Assembly (NCBI GenBank): GCA_947628175.1
Contig: CANQZA010000003.1
Span: forward strand, 1-64,000
Length of the DNA stretch: 64,000 bases
Direction of reading: 5' to 3'
From: an uncultured Clostridia bacterium
GTDB taxonomy: Bacteria; Bacillota; Clostridia; Oscillospirales; Acutalibacteraceae
The notes under the pieces are model-generated. The model had not been told where the DNA came from. It ran no database searches and worked only from the letters and a program-made list of their open reading frames with translations. Below are positions 50,104-58,310 of this stretch, in pieces. Position 1 is the stretch's first letter; each line of letters begins with the position of its first letter. The position numbers and the translations under genes were made by a program.

Positions 50104-51420
50104 GTGAGTGATACGAATAACTCTAAGGCATTGCAGCGCCTTGAAGCAATTTTTGACGACGGCTCTTTTGCGCAGATAGATGCCTTTGCCAAGTCGGCGG
50201 GGGGCGATGTTGAGGTTGCTGCCGGTTACGGAACCGTTAACGGCTGTGCGGTATACGCCTTTTCTCAGGATATCACTGTTGACGGCGGTGCCGTCAGTAT
50301 CGCACAATGTGCGAAGATTAAGAAAATGTATGATCTGGCAGTAAAAACCGGCTGTCCGATTGTGGGAATTTATGATTCAAACGGAATGAAGCTGACTGAA
50401 GGATTTGAGGGTCTCAGTGCTTACGGAGAAATCGTTAAGGCATCCGCTTCAATGAGCGGTGTATGTCCTCAGATTTCTGTTATTGCAGGCGCTTGCCTCG
50501 GTACATCGGCACTGATTGCAAATATGGCTGATGTTGTTATTGCGGTAAAGGATGCAGATTTTTATGTATCTGCCCCGAGTGATGTGACTGTTGAACAGTC
50601 CTATGAAGAGGGAACGGTTGACATTATCTGTGATGATTTTGACAGTGCCGCTGCTCAAGTCAAGAATCTTATAACTCTTCTTCCTTCAAATAACCTTACC
50701 CCATCATCTGTGCTTGATTTTACATCACCACAGAACTTCGCGGACGATGGCGCTGATGCTATGAGCATCATTGAAGCGATAGCAGATGTATCAAGCATTA
50801 CAGAGCTCAAGGGCGGTTACGCTTCATCAAACTGCAGGACGGTTTTAGCTTCCGTGATGGGCACAACAGTAGGTTTTATTGCTTTTGAAGGAAATGCACT
50901 TTGTCCCGGCTGTTCGTACAAGGCAGAGGCAATGATTAAATTCTGTGACGCTTATTCCATACCTGTTGTGACATTGGTTAACGCGAACGGGGTTATAAAA
51001 GAAAAGGAAAACCAGACGCTCACAGCGTTGACGAAGTTGACATCTGCTTATTCTTCTGCAACCTGTCCTAAAATTTCGGTTATTACAGGTAAAGCTGTCG
51101 GCATTGCTTATATTATTCTCGCCGGCAAAGCTTCAAATGCAGATCTGACATTTGCATGGGACAGCAGTATGGCCTCTCCTCTTGATACTGATGCGGCAGT
51201 TGCTTTCCTCTTTAATGACAGACTCGCAGACGGTGAGGACAGAAAAAGCCTCGAAAAAGAATATGTTGATACAATCGCATCTCCGTTTACCGCGGCTGCA
51301 TGCGGTGCTGTTGATGATATATTTACTCCTGCCGATACCCGTGCGAAAATTATAAGTGCACTGGATATTCTTGCAGGAAAGAGGGAGAACACACTTCCCA
51401 GAAAACATTCGGTTAAATAA
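50104..51420 (+). CDS. Carboxyltransferase-domain protein with altered oxyanion motifs
   Basis: A 438-residue member of the acyl-CoA carboxyltransferase family (AccD/MmdA/12S), about 70 residues shorter than usual. GTG start with AAGGAGG upstream. It keeps the order of family elements (RLEAIFDDGSFAQIDAF, AAGYGTVNGCAVYAFSQDITVDGG). The two glycine-rich oxyanion motifs are degenerate: DSGGARIQEG-like is DSNGMKLTEG, and PCAGGAVY-like is GACLGTSALI. The downstream biotin carrier and OadA-like genes suggest a transcarboxylase or decarboxylase complex with this as the acyl-CoA-side subunit. The changes could mean a different acceptor or a structural role. Confidence 0.82.
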   Translation: MSDTNNSKALQRLEAIFDDGSFAQIDAFAKSAGGDVEVAAGYGTVNGCAVYAFSQDITVDGGAVSIAQCAKIKKMYDLAVKTGCPIVGIYDSNGMKLTEGFEGLSAYGEIVKASASMSGVCPQISVIAGACLGTSALIANMADVVIAVKDADFYVSAPSDVTVEQSYEEGTVDIICDDFDSAAAQVKNLITLLPSNNLTPSSVLDFTSPQNFADDGADAMSIIEAIADVSSITELKGGYASSNCRTVLASVMGTTVGFIAFEGNALCPGCSYKAEAMIKFCDAYSIPVVTLVNANGVIKEKENQTLTALTKLTSAYSSATCPKISVITGKAVGIAYIILAGKASNADLTFAWDSSMASPLDTDAAVAFLFNDRLADGEDRKSLEKEYVDTIASPFTAAACGAVDDIFTPADTRAKIISALDILAGKRENTLPRKHSVK

Positions 51421-51511
51421 TTCAGGATTGGTTCCGTTTTAAGAGAACGAATTACAATTATATTGCCGTTTAAATGTGTACAAGTGTACTGTTTAATACG
51501 GCACTGAGTTG

Positions 51512-51580
51512 CATCACACCCTGTAGGGCTACAGCAGGGAAACCGTGATTTTAATTATAATTTGTAGCCAGAAAGGCTAT
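51512..51580 (+). promoter_or_regulatory. Pseudoknot-type leader RNA element, copy B
   Basis: Plus strand. Stem 1a ATCAC (51513-51517) / GTGAT (51545-51549), stem 1b CCCTG (51519-51523) / CAGGG (51535-51539), apical loop with GGCTAC (51527-51532), 14-nt A/U linker, GTAGCC (51564-51569), then AGAAAGGCTAT (51570-51580). GTAGCC can pair back to the loop or forward to GGCTAT over the Shine-Dalgarno. It lies just upstream of the biotin carrier start. Copy A is at 36149-36216 on the minus strand. Confidence 0.72.
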
Positions 51581-51584
51581 GTGA

Positions 51585-51995
51585 ATGAATATGAAAAACT
51601 ATACTATTACTGTAAACGGCACACCATACAATGTAACTGTTGAAGAGGGTGTTTCTACTGCGGCAGCACCTGCTCCTGCGGCTGTACCTGCTCCGGCTCC
51701 CACTCCGACTCCATCTCCTGCCGCTGCACCTGCCGCCGCTCCTGCACCCGCATCCGCACCTGCCGCTGCAGGCTCTGCCGGTTCAGTGACTGTTGAGTCA
51801 CCTATGCCGGGTAATATACTTGATATCAAGGTAAAGGTAGGCGATTCCGTTTCTAACGGACAGGTTTTATGTATACTTGAAGCTATGAAAATGGAAAATG
51901 ATATTGTATCTCCTCAGGATGGAACGGTTGCTTCCGTAAATGTGAATAAGGGTGATAGTGTTGATGTCGGCCAGGTGCTGATTACATTAAACTAA
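51585..51995 (+). CDS. Biotin carboxyl carrier protein (transcarboxylase/decarboxylase type)
   Basis: A 136-residue protein. A short N-terminal beta segment (KNYTITVNGTPYNVTVEEG), an Ala/Pro-rich flexible linker of about 45 residues, and a C-terminal biotinyl domain with the biotin-accepting Lys102 in EAMKMEND. It matches the 1.3S subunit of transcarboxylase and gamma/delta carriers of Na+-pumping decarboxylases. ATG 51585 has AAAGG 8 nt upstream; ATG 51591 is possible. Its leader holds the copy B structured element, so it may be regulated apart from the gene upstream. Confidence 0.92.
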   Translation: MNMKNYTITVNGTPYNVTVEEGVSTAAAPAPAAVPAPAPTPTPSPAAAPAAAPAPASAPAAAGSAGSVTVESPMPGNILDIKVKVGDSVSNGQVLCILEAMKMENDIVSPQDGTVASVNVNKGDSVDVGQVLITLN

Positions 51996-52007
51996 GAGGT
52001 GGCATAA

Positions 52008-53405
52008 ATGGCTAAAATTGGTATTACGGAAACTGTACTGCGTGACGCACACCAGTCGCTTATTGCAACCCGTATGACAACGCAGGAATTTTCCGATATT
52101 CTGGAGAAGATGGATAAAATAGGATTCCATTCACTTGAATGTTGGGGCGGTGCCACTTTTGACGCATGTCTCAGATTTCTTGGTGAAGATCCTTGGGACA
52201 GACTCCGCCTTATTCGTAAAAAATGTCCAAATACAAAGTTGCAGATGTTGTTCCGCGGACAGAATATGCTCGGCTACCGTCATTATTCTGATGAAGTAGT
52301 TGATTATTTTGTAAAAAAAAGCATTGATAATGGTATTGATATTTTAAGAATTTTTGATGCGCTCAACGATGTTCGCAATTTGCAGACTGCTATTAACGCA
52401 GCTAAAAAATACGGCGGTCATGTGCAGGCTGCGATTTCATATACTACAGGTCCCGTGTTTGATATTGATTATTATTGCAGTTACGCAAAGCAGCTTGAAA
52501 ATGCAGGTGCAGATTCCATCTGTATTAAAGATATGGCAGGTCTGCTCACACCATACGGCACATATGATTTGGTAAAGGCGCTTAAAAAGTCTGTTCATGT
52601 TCCGATTCAGCTCCATTCTCATTACACATCAGGTCTTGCCTCAATGGTTCATCTCAAGGGCGTTGAAGCCGGTGTGGATGTCATTGACACAGCAATGAGC
52701 CCTCTTGCAATGGGTACTTCTCATCCTGCAACCGAATCAATGGTCGCTGCGTTTCAGGGAACACCTTATGATACCGGGCTTGATATCAAGGCGCTTACCG
52801 AAATACGCGAATTCTTTGTTCCTCTTCGTGAAAAGTATCTTGAATCAGGTCTGCTTGATCCTAAAATGCTCGGGGTTGACGCCAACACGCTTTTGTATCA
52901 AGTTCCCGGCGGAATGCTGTCCAATCTTGTTTCCCAACTCAAACAGGCAGGCAAAGCGGATAAGCTTGAGGATGTGCTCAATGAGGTGCCGAGAGTCCGT
53001 GAGGATTCAGGTTATCCTCCTCTTGTTACCCCTACCTCACAGATTGTAGGAACGCAGGCCGTGTTCAATGTCATAATGGGTGAGAGATACAAGATGGTTA
53101 CAAAGGAATTTAAGGATTTGGTAGCAGGAAAGTACGGCAAAACACCTTGTGACATTGATCCCCAATTCAGAAAAAAAATTGTAGGTGATGATGATATCAT
53201 TGACTGCCGTCCTGCCGATCTTATTACCGATACAGTTGATTCTTTTAAGAATGAAATAAAAGAGTTTTGTGAGCAGGAGGAGGATATTCTCTCTTACGCT
53301 CAGTTCGGTCAGGTTGCCGTTAAATTTTTTGAAAAAAGAAGAGATGAAAAATACGGCCTTGACGGAAAACATGACGATATGGAAAATAAGGTTCATCCCG
53401 TATAA
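52008..53405 (+). CDS. Oxaloacetate decarboxylase alpha / pyruvate carboxyltransferase subunit
   Basis: A 465-residue pyruvate carboxyltransferase-family protein (OadA, PycB or transcarboxylase 5S type). It opens with ITETVLRDAHQSLIATRM, with the metal-binding Asp. CIKDMAGLLTPYG carries the biotin-accepting Lys region and IQLHSHYTSGLA the metal-binding HxH. It ends without a biotinyl domain, which is encoded separately by the gene 12 bp upstream. No OadB membrane subunit is nearby, so a soluble transcarboxylase-like complex is as likely as a Na+ pump. Confidence 0.9.
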   Translation: MAKIGITETVLRDAHQSLIATRMTTQEFSDILEKMDKIGFHSLECWGGATFDACLRFLGEDPWDRLRLIRKKCPNTKLQMLFRGQNMLGYRHYSDEVVDYFVKKSIDNGIDILRIFDALNDVRNLQTAINAAKKYGGHVQAAISYTTGPVFDIDYYCSYAKQLENAGADSICIKDMAGLLTPYGTYDLVKALKKSVHVPIQLHSHYTSGLASMVHLKGVEAGVDVIDTAMSPLAMGTSHPATESMVAAFQGTPYDTGLDIKALTEIREFFVPLREKYLESGLLDPKMLGVDANTLLYQVPGGMLSNLVSQLKQAGKADKLEDVLNEVPRVREDSGYPPLVTPTSQIVGTQAVFNVIMGERYKMVTKEFKDLVAGKYGKTPCDIDPQFRKKIVGDDDIIDCRPADLITDTVDSFKNEIKEFCEQEEDILSYAQFGQVAVKFFEKRRDEKYGLDGKHDDMENKVHPV

Positions 53406-53524
53406 AAATTGCCTGCCGTTAAGAAAATGGCAGGCTTTTATGTTATATGTTGTAAAATATATAAATTAATTGTATAATGATATCATCATATTGAATATTT
53501 CATGTTGATTTTGGAGCGTGTTTT

Positions 53525-55048
53525 ATGAAAAAGCTATATCGTATATTGATATTTATTCTTTCGGCAGTTATTGTATCTGCTTCATTCAGTACCTTTGCTT
53601 ATGCAGACAATTATTACTATGATTATGACTATGAGGATTATTACCAGTCTGTTGCAGATTCCATATCTGCGCCAAAACTTTCGGCTAAAGTTTCGGCTGA
53701 AAGCATTACATATTCATGGAACAGTGTTGGTGCAGACTGCTATTCACTTTTTATTAAAAAATCAGGCGGTAGTTATCAAAGATATGATGTTTACGGTGCG
53801 ACATCATATACGATGGACTTTCTTTCATCATCAAGCACATATTACGCTTATGTTTGCGCGAATCAGTACGGCTGTGTTTCAAAAAACAAATCCAAAACAG
53901 TCAAATCATTCACAAAGCCGAAAAAGGTTTCGGGCTTTAAATATTCCGCCTCCAAGAACAGTTTTACATTAAAATGGAATAAGGCCTTGGATGCCACGGG
54001 TTATGTAATTTACAAATATGACGCCAAGACCAAAAAGTATAAAAAATATAAAACTATAAATAAGAAAAGTAAAATATCTGTAAAAATCAGCGCTAAAAGT
54101 TCAAAGGTATATGCTTTTAAAATCAGAGCGTATAAAAAGCATGAAAATAAAACTTACTACAGCTCTTATTCCTCAGCTGTTGCAGCGGGTGCTGCGCTCA
54201 AAGCACCTTCGATTTCTTCCGTCAAATCCGGCAAGGACGCATGCCTTACCGTAAAATGGAAGGTTTTGCAAAAAAATGTTTCAGGCTATCAGATAAAATA
54301 TTCTTCATATGATACATTTGATTTTTATAATATCGCAACTGTAAAAAAGGGAAAAACCTCTTCCAAAACGCTTAAACTCAGAGAGGGTATACCATATATG
54401 GTCAAAGTGAGATCATATTGTGAAATAAACGGCAAAAAAATTTATTCCTCCTGGAGCAAGACAAAAAAATGCACAACAAAATCAAGCTATTCAAACGATA
54501 TAAAGGGAATGCTCAATAAAGTAAAATTAACACCCAAAAAGACGGGAATAGAAAAGCTTGATAAAATTTCTGCAAGAATTATCAAAGACATAAAAAAGAA
54601 GATTAAAAAGACGGGTAAAAAAGTGACTACCTATGAAATTATAAGAGGTTGTTATTCTTATATTGCTCAGGAAAAGTTTTCAACCTACGGTATAAAGAAC
54701 GGCAGAGACAACGGAACCGAATATTATCAGTACAGTGCCCTTTATCTGCTTGAAACAAAACAGGGAAGCTGTGTTGATTATAATTCTCTTTTTAAGGTGC
54801 TTTGTGAAAGAGTCGGAGTAAGATGTGAGTTGGGATCCGGCACAGTTGATGCTTCAGGCGGCGGAAGAACGGGTCATACATGGGCTGTCATCAAGCTTAA
54901 GGGTAATTATTACATATTTGACCCAAGGCTTCAGATTTATACAAATAACAAAAAAGGTTTTACATATTTCGGTCTTCCGCATACCAATTCAAATCATTAT
55001 TCAAAAATGTACAGATATTATGATGCCGGCGCATATCTGAACTGGTGA
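53525..55048 (+). CDS. Secreted fibronectin-like/transglutaminase-fold protein
   Basis: A 507-residue exported protein. A signal peptide (KKLYRILIFILSAVIVSASF to AYA, about 27 residues) is followed by a Tyr/Asp-rich stretch, about three Fn3-like beta domains (SYSWN-, LKWNKALDATGYVIYKYD- and VKWKVLQKNVSGYQIKYS-type strands) rich in Lys and Ser, then a C-terminal transglutaminase-like domain with the triad Cys416 (KQGSCVDYN), His451 (GRTGHTWAV) and Asp466 (YIFDPRLQ). Such proteins act on cell-surface peptides or as proteases. No LPXTG anchor; monocistronic. Confidence 0.85.
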   Translation: MKKLYRILIFILSAVIVSASFSTFAYADNYYYDYDYEDYYQSVADSISAPKLSAKVSAESITYSWNSVGADCYSLFIKKSGGSYQRYDVYGATSYTMDFLSSSSTYYAYVCANQYGCVSKNKSKTVKSFTKPKKVSGFKYSASKNSFTLKWNKALDATGYVIYKYDAKTKKYKKYKTINKKSKISVKISAKSSKVYAFKIRAYKKHENKTYYSSYSSAVAAGAALKAPSISSVKSGKDACLTVKWKVLQKNVSGYQIKYSSYDTFDFYNIATVKKGKTSSKTLKLREGIPYMVKVRSYCEINGKKIYSSWSKTKKCTTKSSYSNDIKGMLNKVKLTPKKTGIEKLDKISARIIKDIKKKIKKTGKKVTTYEIIRGCYSYIAQEKFSTYGIKNGRDNGTEYYQYSALYLLETKQGSCVDYNSLFKVLCERVGVRCELGSGTVDASGGGRTGHTWAVIKLKGNYYIFDPRLQIYTNNKKGFTYFGLPHTNSNHYSKMYRYYDAGAYLNW

Positions 55049-55086
55049 AAACATATTTTTAATAGATTAATTTTATGAGGGGTTTT

Positions 55087-55929
55087 ATGGTTTTAAAGTT
55101 TATTGAAATTCTGAAGGTTATTTTTCTCGGAATAGTTGAGGGTATAACGGAATGGCTGCCTATAAGCAGTACAGGTCATATGCTGCTTGTTGATGAATTT
55201 ATCACTCTGAATATGAGTGAAGAATTCAAGGAAATGTTTTTTGTTGTGATACAGCTCGGCGCAATCCTTGCCGTAATTGTGATGTTCTGGAATAAAATGT
55301 TTCCGTTTCAATTTAAGGATAAAAGTCTTCCTTTCATAAGGAAAGACATTTTTTCAATGTGGTTCAAGGTCATTGTTGCGTGCATACCGTCCGCAGTATT
55401 GGGTCTGCTTTTTGACGATATTCTTGAAAAGTATTTCGGTCATGCGGTTTCCATCGCCGTTATGCTCATTGTTTACGGTATTGCCTTTATCGCTGTTGAA
55501 AAGTGGAATAAAAAGAGAACGCCCGAATATAAGACGCTCGACGATATTACATATAAAACCGCTTTTGTTATAGGCATGTTTCAGGTGCTTTCAATGATTC
55601 CCGGCACCTCAAGATCCGGCGCAACAATTATCGGAGCGCTATTAATCGGAGTGTCAAGAACTGCCGCGGCTGAGTTTACATTCTTTCTTGCCGTTCCGAC
55701 TATGTTCGGCGCAAGTGCTCTCAAGCTTGTAAAATACGGTTTTGACTTTACTTCACAGGAGCTTATCGTACTTTTAATCGGTATGGCTGTTGCCTTTGCC
55801 GTTTCTTTGATCGCAATAAAGTTTCTTATGAATTTCATCAAAAAGCATGATTTTACTGTTTTTGGCTGGTACAGAATTGTACTCGGCATTATAGTGATTG
55901 CTTATTTTACAATGATTGCACCAAAATAA
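55087..55929 (+). CDS. uppP: Undecaprenyl-diphosphate phosphatase (canonical)
   Basis: A 280-residue integral membrane phosphatase that recycles undecaprenyl pyrophosphate for peptidoglycan synthesis and gives bacitracin tolerance. Motif one GIVEGITEWLPISSTGHM and motif two MIPGTSRSGATIIGALLIG are both complete, with about seven to eight membrane helices. Start at ATG 55087 with GAGGGG upstream; the ATG at 55075 overlaps that site. It contrasts with the diverged paralogue at 8468-9325. Confidence 0.95.
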   Translation: MVLKFIEILKVIFLGIVEGITEWLPISSTGHMLLVDEFITLNMSEEFKEMFFVVIQLGAILAVIVMFWNKMFPFQFKDKSLPFIRKDIFSMWFKVIVACIPSAVLGLLFDDILEKYFGHAVSIAVMLIVYGIAFIAVEKWNKKRTPEYKTLDDITYKTAFVIGMFQVLSMIPGTSRSGATIIGALLIGVSRTAAAEFTFFLAVPTMFGASALKLVKYGFDFTSQELIVLLIGMAVAFAVSLIAIKFLMNFIKKHDFTVFGWYRIVLGIIVIAYFTMIAPK

Positions 55930-55972
55930 TTATGAAATTGTTAATTATTTGGCATAGTTTTACATTTTTCTG

Positions 55973-56001
55973 TTGACGAAATGTTATCGCGGTGATATAC
56001 T
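55973..56001 (+). promoter_or_regulatory. Promoter of the epimerase gene
   Basis: TTGACG (55973-55978), 17-bp spacer, TATACT (55996-56001) with TG at the extended -10, 33 bp before the ATG. Confidence 0.75.
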
Positions 56002-56034
56002 TAAGTTTGTAAGTTATATTACGGAGGTTGCACT

Positions 56035-57054
56035 ATGAATGTACTCATTTTCGGCGGTACAGGACTTTTAGGTTCCGCTGCTGCCCAAATTTTTATTGAC
56101 AGAGGTCATAAAGTTAAGACCATTGCTCTTCCTCCTCTTCCGGAGGGTGCTCCTATTCCTGAGGAGATGGAAATTGAGTTTGGTAATTTCCTCGAGCTTA
56201 CCGACGAACAGCTTGAAAAAGCAATGACAGGCGTTGACGCTTTTGTTTACGCAGCCGGCGTTGACGAGAGGGTTGAATTTCCTGCTCCTGTTTACGAAGC
56301 TTATAAAAAGTACAATATTGATCCTGTTGACCGTTGCCTTGCAATGGCGAAAAAATGTGGTGTTAAACGCTGTGTTGTACTTGGCTCATATTTTGCTTGG
56401 CTTGCCAAAGAAAGACCGGATATGGATCTTTGTTCAAAGCATCCTTACATTCGTTCCAGAATTGATCAGGAAGAGGTTGCTTTTAAGTATGCAGATGATG
56501 ATATGGGCGTTGCAGTGCTTGAACTTCCGTATATATTCGGTACTCAGCCGGGACGCCGTCCTGTATGGGTAATTCTTATTGAACAGCTTCAGAGATTTGA
56601 AAAAATGCCGTTTACAATGTATCCTGCCGGAGGTACCGCAATGCTTACAGTCCGTCAGGTAGGTGAGGCTATAGTAGGTGCTGCCGAGCAGGTTAAAGGT
56701 GCAAGAGCGTATGGAATCTCCTGCTACAATATGACTTGGAGAGAATTCCTTAAAATCGTTTATCGCGCTATGGACGGTATTCCTGACAGAAAGATTATTG
56801 ATGTTCCAAAGTGGACTTTCCAGGCTTTCGGTCTTTTGATGAGAAAGGATTATGCAAAGCGCAATGTAGAAAGCGGTATTGATCCTGTCGGACTTGCCGA
56901 TATCATGGGTATGAATCTCTTTATTTCTACTGATGATACAAAAGAACTTGGCTGTACACCGGACGATATTGAGGCTGCAATTTTTGACTCAATCAAGCTT
57001 TCAAAGGATTCTTTTGAAGGTAAGGCAAAGCTCCTTGAGATGAAGGGAGAATAA
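56035..57054 (+). CDS. NAD-dependent epimerase/dehydratase family protein
   Basis: A 339-residue extended short-chain dehydrogenase-like protein. The nucleotide motif GGTGLLGSAAA is at residues 7-17. A second family region VDAFVYAAGVDE follows, and LGSYFAWLAKE occupies the catalytic Ser-Tyr region with unusual spacing (no clear YxxxK), so catalysis may differ from classical epimerases. ACGGAGG lies 7 bases before the ATG. Monocistronic with its own promoter and terminator. Substrate unknown. Confidence 0.85.
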   Translation: MNVLIFGGTGLLGSAAAQIFIDRGHKVKTIALPPLPEGAPIPEEMEIEFGNFLELTDEQLEKAMTGVDAFVYAAGVDERVEFPAPVYEAYKKYNIDPVDRCLAMAKKCGVKRCVVLGSYFAWLAKERPDMDLCSKHPYIRSRIDQEEVAFKYADDDMGVAVLELPYIFGTQPGRRPVWVILIEQLQRFEKMPFTMYPAGGTAMLTVRQVGEAIVGAAEQVKGARAYGISCYNMTWREFLKIVYRAMDGIPDRKIIDVPKWTFQAFGLLMRKDYAKRNVESGIDPVGLADIMGMNLFISTDDTKELGCTPDDIEAAIFDSIKLSKDSFEGKAKLLEMKGE

Positions 57055-57070
57055 TATTTTTGAATAATGA

Positions 57071-57104
57071 GCACCGCTTGATTTTTCAGGCGGTGTTTTT
57101 TTTA
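57071..57104 (+). terminator. Terminator after the epimerase gene
   Basis: CACCGCTTGA / TCAGGCGGTG stem (one wobble) with a short T-rich loop, followed by eight T. Confidence 0.85.
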
Positions 57105-57129
57105 GGATCATTTTATATCTTTATTAAAA

Positions 57130-57345
57130 TAAAAACCGCTCTTGACATATCGTCAAAAGCAGTCTTTGTAAATAATGAATCCACCCAGCCGCCGAAAGCT
57201 GAGAATAACCTGCATCCCAAGCAGGTGGGTTATGCTTTGCTGACTTTGTGCTACCAGCGTCCTCGTATAAGAGGGAGGTCTGCATTCCCGTTTCGCAAAA
57301 GACAAATCCCTTAATAAATCATGTTCGGGTTACTAAAGCCTCCGG
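57130..57345 (-). ncRNA. Candidate structured non-coding RNA, possibly 6S RNA
   Basis: The stretch between the epimerase terminator and DUF1292 has no gene. The minus strand ends in a good terminator (57160-57130: GCTTTTGAC / GTCAAGAGC then GGTTTTTATTTT). It contains several hairpins, including ACCTGC / GCAGGT, CAGC / GCTG inside a CCACC / GGTGG pairing, and CCTC / GAGG. The length of about 200 nt and the motif GGAATGCAGACCTCC give an impression of 6S RNA, but I cannot verify this by eye. It lies downstream of the DUF1292 gene on the same strand. Confidence 0.4.
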
Positions 57346-57372
57346 TTGTCGAGAAGGGCAGATTGTTTATGA

Positions 57373-57699
57373 TTATTGCTCAAGAATATCAGAATCAAAA
57401 TATTCAACATCAAATTTTTCTTCAACCATTTGCATCAGAATATCAGATACCCGCTCGTACTCCATCTCGTCTTCAATTTCCGCAAGATATTCGTTGTCGT
57501 TGTCGTTAATCACTTTAAGTATTACTACCTCGTAATCTCCGTCAACGATTTCCTCGTCTGTTTCATAATATCTTGTTATGGCGACATAAACATTGTCGTC
57601 TGTTTCATATCTTTCAAGAAGCTCGAAAAGTATCTCGTTTCCGTCCTCATCGCTCACACTGAGAATATCCGGTTCATAGTATTCTTCGTTGTCTGCCAT
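57373..57699 (-). CDS. DUF1292 domain protein (YrzB-like)
   Basis: A 108-residue very acidic protein. Start ATG 57699 fits AAAGGTG 10 bases upstream. The first half, EYYEPDILSVSDEDGNEILFELLERYETDDNVYVAI, is the DUF1292 signature; the second half, YEVVILKVINDNDNEYLAEIEDEMEYERVSDILMQMVEEKF, ends in acidic residues. The family is often linked to alaS-yrzL-yrrK in Firmicutes; here it is alone. Function unknown. Confidence 0.88.
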   Translation of the reverse strand: MADNEEYYEPDILSVSDEDGNEILFELLERYETDDNVYVAITRYYETDEEIVDGDYEVVILKVINDNDNEYLAEIEDEMEYERVSDILMQMVEEKFDVEYFDSDILEQ

Positions 57700-57821
57700 T
57701 ATATTCACGCACCTTTTTATACTGTATGCTATTTATTATATATTTTAATTTTGAAATAGTCAATAGAAATATATGGTTGGTTACTTTTTACAAAAAAAAT
57801 AAAAAATGTTGAAAAAAACTA

Positions 57822-57850
57822 TTGACAAAGTACAAAAGGCGTGCTATTAT
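57822..57850 (+). promoter_or_regulatory. Consensus promoter of an approximately 485-nt RNA
   Basis: TTGACA (57822-57827), 17-bp spacer, TATTAT (57845-57850), TG extended -10. One of the best promoters in the window, yet no normal gene follows before the terminator at 58311-58341. Confidence 0.85.
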
Positions 57851-57935
57851 GTAATTGAACAAAGGGAAGACCTTAAGGAAGAAGTTTAAGGTAGAAAGAA
57901 AGAATTGTTCAATTTATGAAAGGAGGCTTGTCCCA

Positions 57936-57974
57936 ATGGATTTTGAACCAGATCAGACAAGCACTCATCAGTAA
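57936..57974 (+). CDS. 12-residue ORF with strong Shine-Dalgarno
   Basis: MDFEPDQTSTHQ, with AAAGGAGG 9 bases before the ATG. The start is in the loop of the GCTTGTC/GACAAGC hairpin, and the site partly overlaps the stem. It may be a leader or signalling peptide. Confidence 0.5.
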   Translation: MDFEPDQTSTHQ

Positions 57975-58035
57975 ATCCAATATACGATAGCGGATTTTGG
58001 TATCATAATAAAGTAATCAATATTGCGAGATTACT

Positions 58036-58152
58036 ATGGATACACACTTTATAAAGTATTTATTAAGTTATCAGGCAGAGTTGGAAAATGCTGAGAGTGC
58101 AGCAAAACTTAATAGTAAGGGTATAGATTTATATAGTATAAACGATTATTAA
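58036..58152 (+). CDS. 38-residue small ORF
   Basis: Begins MDTHFIKYLLSYQAELENAE and ends GIDLYSINDY, giving a plausible amphipathic helix. The ribosome site is weak (GAG) and the start is within a nested hairpin. It lies inside the promoter-terminator unit 57857-58341. Not recognised. Confidence 0.4.
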   Translation: MDTHFIKYLLSYQAELENAESAAKLNSKGIDLYSINDY

Positions 58153-58219
58153 TCTGCCGATAATCTGAAATGTTTATTTCATAAATTATAAAATAAAAAT
58201 TAATTTTAGGAGAAGTCCG

Positions 58220-58228
58220 ATGCACTAA
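58220..58228 (+). other. Minimal ORF ATG-CAC-TAA with Shine-Dalgarno
   Basis: AGGAG (58208-58212) precedes ATG by 7 bases; one codon (His) is followed by TAA. Part of a degenerate repeat, CCRATGYACTAAGT, shared with 58268-58276. Confidence 0.4.
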
Positions 58229-58267
58229 GTATTGAAACCTTGAGATTTTAATTTGAGGTAAGGACCA

Positions 58268-58276
58268 ATGTACTAA
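58268..58276 (+). other. Minimal ORF ATG-TAC-TAA with Shine-Dalgarno
   Basis: GAGG (58255-58258) and AAGGA (58260-58264) precede the ATG; one codon (Tyr) then TAA. Second copy of the CCRATGYACTAAGT motif, 48 nt after the first. Confidence 0.4.
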
Positions 58277-58310
58277 GTTGATTTAAATTTAAAATTAAAT
58301 AATGTAACAG

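Noticed and set aside
51660-51780. Repetitive GC-rich codons in the biotin carrier gene as a CRISPR or repeat array
   Set aside because: It is the Ala/Pro linker of the carrier protein; no spacer-repeat structure exists anywhere in the window.
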